This document shows positions 57,472 through 64,000 of a stretch of DNA of 64,000 nucleotides, one piece after another. Each line of letters starts with the position of its first letter. Position 1 is the first letter of the stretch. The position numbers were made by a program, and so were the translations under genes. Source of the stretch: Pseudomonas fluorescens (GTDB taxonomy: Bacteria > Pseudomonadota > Gammaproteobacteria > Pseudomonadales > Pseudomonadaceae); NCBI RefSeq assembly GCF_001307155.1, contig NZ_CP012830.1, forward strand, positions 4,648,501 to 4,712,500. The letters are read 5' to 3'. Below the pieces are notes generated by a model. That model ran no database searches. It saw nothing but the letters and a program-made list of their open reading frames with translations, and had not been told where the DNA came from.

Positions 57472-57660
57472 GCTTATCCCTTCTGCTTATTTTGGAGGCC
57501 AGACATCATTGACTAATCTAATGGCGTGCCGGGGTCGCCACAAGCGCGGCAAGGTCTTATAGGTTAGCGTGTTGCTGGATAATCAGCGTTCCTGATGTGC
57601 GAGAACAGGCTCGGCGGACTATGGTTCAGAGGAGTATCGCGTCCAGGAAGGAGATTCGAC

Positions 57661-58053
57661 ATGGGCTGTCCGCAAGTGTGCGCCACCGCGACCCTGCAAT
57701 GCAGTTTCGGTGCGGCGCCGGGGGTGCTCAACGTGCTGCCGGTAAACCGCACGCTGACCGGCGGCATGCCGGCGGCGAACATCATGGATCACATTCCACT
57801 GCTGAACATCATGCCGTTTGGCATGTGCATGAGCCCGGCCAATCCAATGGTCGCCGCGGCCACGGCGGCGGCCCTCGGCGTGCTGACGCCAATGCCGTGC
57901 ATTCCGGCCACCGCCGCCCCGTGGATGCCCGGAGCACCGACCCTTTTGCTGGGGGGAATGCCTGCCCTCGATGCCAACTGCAGCTTGATGTGCAACTGGG
58001 GCGGGGTGATCAAGATTGCAATGCCGGGGCAGATGCAGATGCTTATCCCCTGA
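57661..58053 (+). CDS. PAAR-like protein (DUF4280)
   Basis: A 130-residue protein. The pattern CSFGAAPGVLNVLPVNR, then GGMPAANIMDHIPLLNI and FGMCMSPANPMV is typical of DUF4280/PAAR-like proteins, which cap the VgrG spike of type VI secretion systems or carry effectors. Several Cys residues could bind metal. GGAAGGAG precedes the ATG. It is divergent from the vgrG cluster, 160 bases away, and separated by a REP-like pair. Confidence 0.85.
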   Translation: MGCPQVCATATLQCSFGAAPGVLNVLPVNRTLTGGMPAANIMDHIPLLNIMPFGMCMSPANPMVAAATAAALGVLTPMPCIPATAAPWMPGAPTLLLGGMPALDANCSLMCNWGGVIKIAMPGQMQMLIP

Positions 58054-58075
58054 TCCGAAGAGCGCCGCTGCCCTT

Positions 58076-58206
58076 GTAGCAGCTGGCGTAGCCTGCGTTC
58101 GGCTGCGTAGCAGTCGTCAATCCATTACACGCGGTCGACCCGAAAGACCGCGGCGTCTGACTTCACGACTGCTACGCAGCCGAACGCAGGCTACGCCAGC
58201 TGCTAC
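58076..58206. repeat. REP-like pair, family C
   Basis: Arms GTAGCAGCTGGCGTAGCCTG and the inverse CAGGCTACGCCAGCTGCTAC, with a second inner pair (GCTGCGTAGCAGTCGT / ACGACTGCTACGCAGC). Related to 16189-16347. Confidence 0.88.
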
Positions 58207-58215
58207 AGGTCTGCG

Positions 58216-58758
58216 TCAGGCCTGTGTCGGATCGGCCCAGCGCCGGTACCACCAGCGCATCCGCGAGATCGGTTTGCCCTCGGTATCCAACGGTCGTCCA
58301 TCGCTGGCAAAGGCTTGCTCCGGTTCGAGCAACTGACCGTTGAGGTAGCGGGCGTTGACGGCGGGTTTGCCGTTAGGGTGAAAACGCTGGTAAACCCCTT
58401 CACGCACACCGTCGCGATAACACTCCAATTCAGCCACTTTCCCATCGGGGAAATAGTTGGTTGCTTCGCCATGCAGCAGGCCTCGGCGATACGTGGCTTT
58501 GCGTTGCAGCCAGCCTTGCGGCGCATAAAACGTTGCGACGCCTTGTAACTTGTCGTGCACAAAAGGCATCTTCGCTGACAGCTTGCCGTTGGGGTGATAA
58601 AGCAGACTCGTCCCGTGCAATTCACCCTGGCTGTAATTCAAGGCCGCCTGGGGTTTTCCGGCTTCCTTGATATGCAGCGGACCTTCCAGCCGACCGTCGA
58701 GCATTCGTCCGTCGAGCCGGCTGTCACCGCGTTCCAGTTCCAGTTTGTCCGATGACAT
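58216..58758 (-). CDS. YwqK-family (MORN-repeat) protein of the vgrG cluster
   Basis: A 180-residue protein made of MORN-like repeats with the GxxxGxxxxYxxNGK pattern (GELHGTSLLYHPNGKLSAK, then GLLHGEATNYFPDGKVAE and GVREGVYQRFHPNGKPAV). The family is labelled toxin-antitoxin YwqK antitoxin, but the actual role is unclear; next to vgrG such proteins may be immunity or adaptor factors. It is 13 bases after the vgrG stop and co-transcribed. Confidence 0.82.
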   Translation of the reverse strand: MSSDKLELERGDSRLDGRMLDGRLEGPLHIKEAGKPQAALNYSQGELHGTSLLYHPNGKLSAKMPFVHDKLQGVATFYAPQGWLQRKATYRRGLLHGEATNYFPDGKVAELECYRDGVREGVYQRFHPNGKPAVNARYLNGQLLEPEQAFASDGRPLDTEGKPISRMRWWYRRWADPTQA

Positions 58759-58771
58759 CCTCGCTCGCTCC

Positions 58772-60781
58772 TCAATTGACCTTCACCAGTCCGCCCTTGA
58801 TGGTCAGCATGCCGCCGCCGTCCACGGTCTGCTCGGCGCCGCCTTTGTTGGTCAGGCTGACCCCGGCATCATTGGTCAGCGAGGTGCCGGCCTTGTTGGT
58901 CAGCTCCGTACCCGCCTGATTGCTCAGGGAGGTGCCGGCTTTCTGACTGATCGAGGTGCTGGCCTGGGCCGCCAGATCGGCGCCACTCTTGATCGCGAAA
59001 CTGCCACCGCTTTGCAGCGTGAGAGTGCCGCTCACCTTGATGGTCAGGTTGCCGTCCACCGTCAGGCTGTAATCGCCGGTGACCTTGTGCTCATAGTTGC
59101 CGCCGGTACTGTGCTTCTGATCGGCGCCGACCTTCACCGTTCGGCTGTCCTTGACGTCGAGGCTGTCGCTGCCGGTCTGGATCGTCACACTGCGTTTGCC
59201 TTTTTCCAGGGTCACGGTCTCATCGCCTTCCTTGACCGTGCGGGTTCGGGCGTTCTTTACCGTAAGGATTTCATCATGGCCGACGCTGGCGGTGGTGTCG
59301 TTGAGTACGTTGATCTTGAAGTCCTTCTGCGCCTGCAGAAACACCTCTTCGGCGTCCTTCTTGTCCTCGAAGCGCAACTCGTTGAACCCGTCGCCACCTT
59401 TGGATGAGTGGGTCTTGATCCCGGATTGAGTCTGGTTCGCTGGCAGCGCATAGGGCAGGGCGTTGTCACCGTTATAGACGCAACCGGTGACCAGTGGCCG
59501 GTCCGGGTCGCCGTCGATAAAGGTCACGATCACCTCCTGACCGATCCGTGGCACGAACTGCATGCCAAAACCCTTGCCGCTCCACGGCAGCACCACACGG
59601 ACCCAGCAGGAACTGCTTTCGTCATTCTTGCCGTCGCGATCCCAGGGGAACTGCAACTTGATCCGGCCGTACTGGTCGGTCCAGATTTCCTCGCCGGATT
59701 TGCCGACCACCAGCGCCGTTTGCGTATGCATCCGTGGCTTGGGCGTAATCCGCGCCGGGCGATAAGGCGTGGCCTTGGGAATCGCATCGAAGCGGTTGCG
59801 GTAGCTGTCATGACTGGCCTCATGAGTGACCGCCGTCACCACCCAATCGATATTCAGCGTCGGGTCATCGTGACCGGCCAGCGTGAACCAGTGCCCCGGC
59901 ACCAGCCAACGGCAATCGCTCTCGCCGACGAAGCGTTTCTCCTGACTGCGCAAACCGTCCACCCGCTGCTTGGTCAGCGCATCGCCCCGGGCCTTGGCGT
60001 TGTAACCGCCCGGATGTTCGTAAATAGAGCGCGGCCCGGCCACCGCTTCGGCCTGACCATACAGCGAAGTACTCGGTGTGGTGAACTCATAATCCGTCGC
60101 CCGATACACCCCGGCCACCGCCTGTACACAGACTTGTCCGGAACGAATGCCATGCAACTCGCGCTCGCCCATTCGCTGCCCGAGATACGTCACCTTCGGC
60201 CCGTTGGGGATTGGCACAAAAGCGTCGTTGCTGTCCCCCAGCATCAGCGTGTGCTTGCCGTCTTCATGGGTGAAAAACCAGAAAATCCCTTCCTCTTCCA
60301 GCAACCGCGAAACAAAGGCGAAATCGGTTTCGCCGTACTGCACGCAGTACTCGCGTGGGGTGTAACTGCCGGTGAGCTTCAGCTGGAAATCGGTGAAGCC
60401 GTGGGCCTTGAAGATTGTGGTGACGATGTCCGAGGTGGCGAGGTTCTGGAACACCCGGTTGTTACTGGCCAGGGTCAGCCACCAGAGCCATGGCCTTAGA
60501 ACAAGCTGATAGCGCTCGGCGGTGGCGTCGGCGGGGAGTTGGCGTATTTCCGCAACCAGTGCGTCGAAGGGGCGGGTCAGGGCGTCATTGTGCAGGGTGG
60601 TAGTGATGTGGCTGGCGACGGCGCTGGTCAGGGTGAGGGACGCGCCGTCGTTGAGGCCGTTGAGGGTTTGTGAACTCAGGGCGTTAAGCGATTCTTCGCC
60701 GGAGATTGACTCAGGGTAAAGCGCCGACAGTGAGGTGGCGGTGAGGGAGAGGGTGGTGTTGCTGTCGGCGGTGCGGGGCAT
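58772..60781 (-). CDS. vgrG: Type VI secretion tip protein VgrG (TssI)
   Basis: A 669-residue protein. The N-terminal gp27-like region (about 1-370) carries YTPREYCVQYGETDFAFVSRL and the EEEGIFWFF motif. The gp5 OB-fold region (about 380-475) has EIWTDQYGRIKLQFPWDRDG and FGMQFVPRIGQEVIVTF. The C-terminal needle consists of beta repeats rich in Thr/Ser, ending with AGTSLSNQAGTELTNKAGTS-type repeats. No effector domain is fused, so cargo is probably loaded by PAAR or adaptor proteins. It punctures the target envelope as part of the type VI spike. Confidence 0.93.
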   Translation of the reverse strand: MPRTADSNTTLSLTATSLSALYPESISGEESLNALSSQTLNGLNDGASLTLTSAVASHITTTLHNDALTRPFDALVAEIRQLPADATAERYQLVLRPWLWWLTLASNNRVFQNLATSDIVTTIFKAHGFTDFQLKLTGSYTPREYCVQYGETDFAFVSRLLEEEGIFWFFTHEDGKHTLMLGDSNDAFVPIPNGPKVTYLGQRMGERELHGIRSGQVCVQAVAGVYRATDYEFTTPSTSLYGQAEAVAGPRSIYEHPGGYNAKARGDALTKQRVDGLRSQEKRFVGESDCRWLVPGHWFTLAGHDDPTLNIDWVVTAVTHEASHDSYRNRFDAIPKATPYRPARITPKPRMHTQTALVVGKSGEEIWTDQYGRIKLQFPWDRDGKNDESSSCWVRVVLPWSGKGFGMQFVPRIGQEVIVTFIDGDPDRPLVTGCVYNGDNALPYALPANQTQSGIKTHSSKGGDGFNELRFEDKKDAEEVFLQAQKDFKINVLNDTTASVGHDEILTVKNARTRTVKEGDETVTLEKGKRSVTIQTGSDSLDVKDSRTVKVGADQKHSTGGNYEHKVTGDYSLTVDGNLTIKVSGTLTLQSGGSFAIKSGADLAAQASTSISQKAGTSLSNQAGTELTNKAGTSLTNDAGVSLTNKGGAEQTVDGGGMLTIKGGLVKVN

Positions 60782-60854
60782 TGAGCAGTCTCAAATAGTC
60801 TTCAATGATTCGGCTGGCCATAGAAAAAATAAGTACCTTCGCTGGAAAGTTGAA

Positions 60855-61391
60855 TCAAGGTACCCATCCCCAACCATCATGTTGGTTATAGGTGACCAAT
60901 GTTGCTGCATTGGTCGCTACAGCAGTGCTGGATAAAATCACACGTTTGCTTGAAGCGCCTCCCCCCATATTCTCATCTGCATGAGAAAAAATTCGCAGAG
61001 GCGTATTGTTCAGCCCGTATAGGGTTCGCATCAGTGTTGGTACGGAATACAAACACCCGTGCTGGCCGGTACAGGGCATCAATTTGCAGTCGATGTCGAT
61101 GCTGGTGATATTACCAACGCCACCGGCGCCCGCAATCGCGTTGGTAATGGCTGCAATCGCGGCCACAGCGCCATTCTGTCCAAGCGTTCTCCAATACTGT
61201 TGGTCTGGATGATTGGCCGGTTGATTATTTGCACCAGCAGACAATGGCGGTCGCAAACAGACAATTGTTCCATTAGCCAGATAAGCATGAGCCACATAGG
61301 AAATTTGTGGAGCGTTCCACCAGGTTTGTACGGTGTTGTGAATGTTAACGTTTCCGGAAGTACACGCTGCTTTGGAACGTCTTAGAGCCAT
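60855..61391 (-). CDS. Unknown protein between clpV and vgrG, candidate type VI cargo
   Basis: A 178-residue protein without signal peptide. The N-terminal part (WWNAPQISYVAHAYLANGTIVCLRPPLSAGANNQP with YWRTLG after it) recalls short carbohydrate-binding-like modules. A Gly/Ala-rich middle follows. The C-terminal part has IDCKLMPCTGQHGCLYSVPTLMR, then PLRIFSHADENMGG and KRVILSSTA. The PC-x5-C motif recalls the metal-binding site of deaminase-fold toxins, but the partner HxE is not evident. AT-richer than vgrG. The ATG at 61391 has AGAGGAC upstream. Function unknown; effector role is inferred from position only. Confidence 0.6.
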   Translation of the reverse strand: MALRRSKAACTSGNVNIHNTVQTWWNAPQISYVAHAYLANGTIVCLRPPLSAGANNQPANHPDQQYWRTLGQNGAVAAIAAITNAIAGAGGVGNITSIDIDCKLMPCTGQHGCLYSVPTLMRTLYGLNNTPLRIFSHADENMGGGASSKRVILSSTAVATNAATLVTYNQHDGWGWVP

Positions 61392-61595
61392 TGTTATAGT
61401 CCTCTTAAGGAGTAACTTTAAGATTGTCTGACACGGCAACTGGGGTCTGCATTCACATCGGATGTCACCCTATAGCGGACTGATAGGTAGCACTGGAATT
61501 CATCAAGGACAAAAACGGACAGGGACGGTCTTCCTCCCCGAGCAGAAAAGTTTTTCTCTCTATGAAAATTGGAGCTGAGTCGGTTTCCAGAGGTT

Positions 61596-62132
61596 TCATA
61601 TTTTTTTCCATGAATTGCCGACCTTTTTTTGGACCGGTGACCATATTCCCAAATTGGCATTTGGGTTAAGGTTTTTGGTGATTGAAGTAGGGTCGTCAAG
61701 CGGTGCCTTGAATCCTAACTTTCCATAAAACGTCTGGCCACCGGCCTCTCTCGGTTTGCTCATGTCGGTCAAGGTCAATCGGCCATTTTTCCCCATGCGT
61801 TCGGAAAACTGTACGGCACGCTCTATCAGTTCCGTACCTGTTCCTTGCATGGTTGGATTCGCGCAAAGATCTTCAACTTTAACTTCAGTGTCCTGGGTTT
61901 TGAGCTTCATTAGTCCCGCCACACTGCCGCCTGATTTAGTCAGCGCAATAAACCAGTACATTCCAGGCTCTTTGATCGAATAGGACTCCGCAATATTGAG
62001 TGCGTCACTCGCCTGGATAGCACGCTGACCCGTCACTGTTTTTTGTTTGATTAAATCGGCTACTTGGAACAGGAAGGCTTTTGCAGCCTCGGCGTAATGT
62101 TCCTGATTGACTTGATAGATGTCGTAAGTCAT
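61596..62132 (-). CDS. GNAT-type acetyltransferase-like protein between clpV and vgrG
   Basis: A 178-residue protein with GNAT features in the central and C-terminal parts. Motif A has VEDLCANPTMQGTGTELIERA (Q-x-x-G-x-G variant QGTGTE for acetyl-CoA). FYGKLGFKAP is the typical end of the fold. AT-richer than its core type VI neighbours. The ATG at 62132 follows GGAG. It could modify the adjacent unknown protein, act as immunity factor, or itself be a toxin; none is shown. A 204-base AT-rich gap separates it from the next gene. Confidence 0.65.
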   Translation of the reverse strand: MTYDIYQVNQEHYAEAAKAFLFQVADLIKQKTVTGQRAIQASDALNIAESYSIKEPGMYWFIALTKSGGSVAGLMKLKTQDTEVKVEDLCANPTMQGTGTELIERAVQFSERMGKNGRLTLTDMSKPREAGGQTFYGKLGFKAPLDDPTSITKNLNPNANLGIWSPVQKKVGNSWKKI

Positions 62133-62165
62133 AACCAAAGCTCCGTGTAGACGATACTTAATGGA

Positions 62166-64000
62166 TTACTCCAACACCCACTCCGCCAACTTCCCCGTCA
62201 CCTGCGTCATCAGCACATTCTCGACATCCCGCGCACCCGCCGCACTGCACTTGGCCAACACCGCCTGCACAATCCCGGCATCAAACTCGAACTGTTTCCC
62301 GGTTGCCGCTTTGTAGCGGCCACGCAATTTCTCCAGTTTCGCCAGCACAATCCCTTCCAGCGTCGCCTCATCCAGCGGTCGGTACGCAACCACGGTCATG
62401 CGCGCCAGAAATGCCGGGCGGAAGGCTTTCAGCAGCACGCTGTGCAGGGCTTCGGTGAAGGCATCGCTGTCGAGTTGCGCGGTCGGTGTGTCGAGCAGCA
62501 GTTCGGCGCCGACGTTGCTGGTGGCAAGCATCACGGTGTTCTTGAAGTCGACCACCAGGCCGGTGCCGTCTTCCATCAGGCCCTTGTCGAAGACGTTATA
62601 AAAAGCCTCCAGCACATCCGGATGGGCTTTTTCGATTTCGTCCAGCAGCACCACGGAATAGGGTTTGCGCCGCACGGCTTCGGTGAGCACGCCGCCGCTG
62701 CCGTAGCCGACGTAGCCGGGTGGGGCGCCTTTGAGTTGGCTGACGGTGTGGGCTTCCTGGTATTCCGAAAGGTTGATACTGATCAGGTTGCGTTCGCCAC
62801 CGTACAGCGCATCGGCCAGGGCGTAGGCGGTTTCGGTTTTACCGACGCCGGTGGGGCCGACCAGCAGGAACACGCCGACCGGTTTTTGCGGGTCGGTGAG
62901 GCCGGCGCGATACGCCTGCAAGCGTTGGGCGATGGTGTTCAGCGCAGTGCGTTGGCCCATCACCCGTTGGCTCATGCGCTGGCCGAGGGTGCGCACGGCG
63001 TGGGCTTCGTCGGCGAGCATCTTGCCCACCGGGATGCCGGTCCAGCCGGCAATCACCGCGGCGACGGTTTTTGCATCGACTTGCTCCGGCACCAGCGGGT
63101 CGTCCTGGCGAATGGCGTCGAGGCCGGCTTCCAGGCGCAGCAGTTCGGCGGCCAGATGGTCGAGGCGTCCATCGGTGACGTCGTCCGGTTTGTCGCTGTC
63201 GGCGCGTTCACTCAAATCGAGCAGCTCGCGCCGGGTTTCCAGCAGCTCGCGCACGGCGACGCGCTCTTCGCTCCAGCGAATCTCCAGCTCGCGAATGGCC
63301 TGCACGTTGCTGGTGGACTCGGTCTCGAGCACGGTAATGCGCTCACGGTGATCGAGGCCGGTGGCCTGTTCGCGGCGCAGGCGTTCGACTTCATCCTTGA
63401 GGCTTTGCTGGCGATGACGCAGGCTTTCCAGTGGTGGCGGGACGTCGTGTTGCCCGAGGGCGACTCGCGCGCAAGCGGTGTCGAGCACGCTGATGGCCTT
63501 GTCCGGCAGTTGCCGGCCAGAGATGTAGCGATGGGACAGCTTCACCGCCTCATGAATCGCTGCATCCAGCACCTGCACGCCGTGGTGCTGTTCAAGTTTG
63601 GCGGCGACCCCGCGGAGCATTTCCACGGCAGTGATTTCATCCGGTTCTTCGACCTGGACCAGTTGGAAGCGCCGGGCGAGGGCCGGGTCTTTTTCGAAGT
63701 ATTTCTTGTATTCAAGCCAAGTGGTGGCCGCCAGGGTCCGCAATTCACCACGGGCCAGCGCCGGTTTGAGCAGGTTGGCGGCGTCGCTGCCGCCCTCGAC
63801 ACCGCCGGCGCCGATCAGGGTGTGGGCTTCGTCGATGAACAGGATGATCGGTTTTTCCGCGCTGCGGACGGCATCGATCACGCCTTTGAGCCGTTGCTCG
63901 AATTCACCTTTGACCCCGGCGCCGGCCTGCAACAGGCCAAGGTCTAGGACCCGCAGACTGACTTCTTGCAGCGACGGCGGTACGTCGCCGGCGGCGATGC
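62166..64000 (-). CDS. clpV: Type VI secretion AAA+ ATPase ClpV (TssH), 5' end beyond window
   Basis: The 3' part of the gene, at least 611 codons, in frame to the window end. Visible are the end of the first AAA+ domain (LDLGLLQAGAGVKGEFEQRL, Walker B ILFIDEAHTLIGAGG), the long coiled middle domain, and the second AAA+ domain with Walker A GPTGVGKTE, the pore-loop motif GAPPGYVGYGSGG and Walker B VLLDEIEKAHPD. ClpV disassembles contracted TssB/TssC sheaths. It is followed 33 bases later by the GNAT-like gene. The first Walker A and N-domain are outside the window. Confidence 0.95.
   Translation of the reverse strand, partial: IAAGDVPPSLQEVSLRVLDLGLLQAGAGVKGEFEQRLKGVIDAVRSAEKPIILFIDEAHTLIGAGGVEGGSDAANLLKPALARGELRTLAATTWLEYKKYFEKDPALARRFQLVQVEEPDEITAVEMLRGVAAKLEQHHGVQVLDAAIHEAVKLSHRYISGRQLPDKAISVLDTACARVALGQHDVPPPLESLRHRQQSLKDEVERLRREQATGLDHRERITVLETESTSNVQAIRELEIRWSEERVAVRELLETRRELLDLSERADSDKPDDVTDGRLDHLAAELLRLEAGLDAIRQDDPLVPEQVDAKTVAAVIAGWTGIPVGKMLADEAHAVRTLGQRMSQRVMGQRTALNTIAQRLQAYRAGLTDPQKPVGVFLLVGPTGVGKTETAYALADALYGGERNLISINLSEYQEAHTVSQLKGAPPGYVGYGSGGVLTEAVRRKPYSVVLLDEIEKAHPDVLEAFYNVFDKGLMEDGTGLVVDFKNTVMLATSNVGAELLLDTPTAQLDSDAFTEALHSVLLKAFRPAFLARMTVVAYRPLDEATLEGIVLAKLEKLRGRYKAATGKQFEFDAGIVQAVLAKCSAAGARDVENVLMTQVTGKLAEWVLE

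Noticed and set aside
61418..61699. Minus-strand ORF of 93 codons downstream of the GNAT-like gene
   Set aside because: It overlaps the 3' end of the GNAT-like gene in another frame and has no ribosome-binding site or domain.
62442..63947. Plus-strand ORF (501 codons) opposite clpV
   Set aside because: Antisense shadow of clpV, whose Walker and pore-loop motifs are all intact on the minus strand.

Overview
The window looks like a chromosomal segment of a Pseudomonas of the fluorescens group. The evidence is the high-GC coding style, the many inverted REP-type repeats of the fluorescens kind (three families, about a dozen copies), and typical Pseudomonas gene sets: glcDEF, an iol locus with a fused iolC, a fused PhaAB antiporter, and VgrG/ClpV type VI genes. 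No tRNA, rRNA, CRISPR array, transposase gene or prophage was seen.

Layout. 0-2 kb: a short remnant of a phosphoethanolamine-transferase gene, then an AT-richer S41-type peptidase gene. 2.1-6.4 kb: a three-gene LolD/FtsX-type ABC exporter plus AttH/CrtC-like lipoprotein operon. 6.7-9.4 kb: an ECF sigma/anti-sigma pair divergent from a Tat-exported metallophosphoesterase and a cupredoxin, with mirror-image ECF-type -35 boxes between them. 9.4-10.7 kb: small proteins. 10.9-16.2 kb: glycolate oxidase glcDEF followed by hglS (2-oxoadipate dioxygenase/decarboxylase). 16.5-19.4 kb: a MASE2-GGDEF diguanylate cyclase, a GST and a patatin-like phospholipase.

19.4-37.9 kb is a complete myo-inositol catabolic locus: RpiR-type regulator iolR, then iolC(J)-iolE-iolB-iolA/mmsA-iolI-iolD-iolG-iolH, a scyllo-inositol dehydrogenase-like gene, a ribose/inositol-type ABC transporter and an OprB-type porin. 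Together they take inositol across the outer membrane (porin) and inner membrane (ABC transporter), oxidise it (IolG and the second dehydrogenase), dehydrate and hydrolyse the ring (IolE, IolD), isomerise the product (IolB), phosphorylate and cleave it (fused IolC), and convert malonate semialdehyde to acetyl-CoA (IolA). Paired AT-rich palindromes (consensus near GGAATAAATATTCC, about 28-29 bp apart) occur before iolC, before the ABC transporter, and before a separate Gfo/Idh/MocA dehydrogenase gene at 54.3-55.4 kb. They point to one regulon spread over 35 kb.

38-44 kb: a DksA-like protein with half a zinc finger, an unusual chemoreceptor with a cytoplasmic C-terminal sensor-like region, several small unknown genes, a candidate small RNA with a strong terminator, an orphan OpuAC-type binding protein and a DUF3995 membrane protein. 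44.2-50.3 kb: the six-gene, translationally coupled Pha/Mrp multisubunit cation/proton antiporter operon. 50.5-57.5 kb: an EamA exporter divergent from an XRE-cupin regulator, a small unknown gene, an FAD protein, the distant Gfo/Idh gene, an SDR and an APH-fold phosphotransferase. 57.6-64 kb: type VI secretion genes (PAAR-like DUF4280, YwqK-like, VgrG and the 3' part of clpV), with two non-core, AT-richer genes between clpV and vgrG. These two are the best candidates for an undescribed effector/accessory module.
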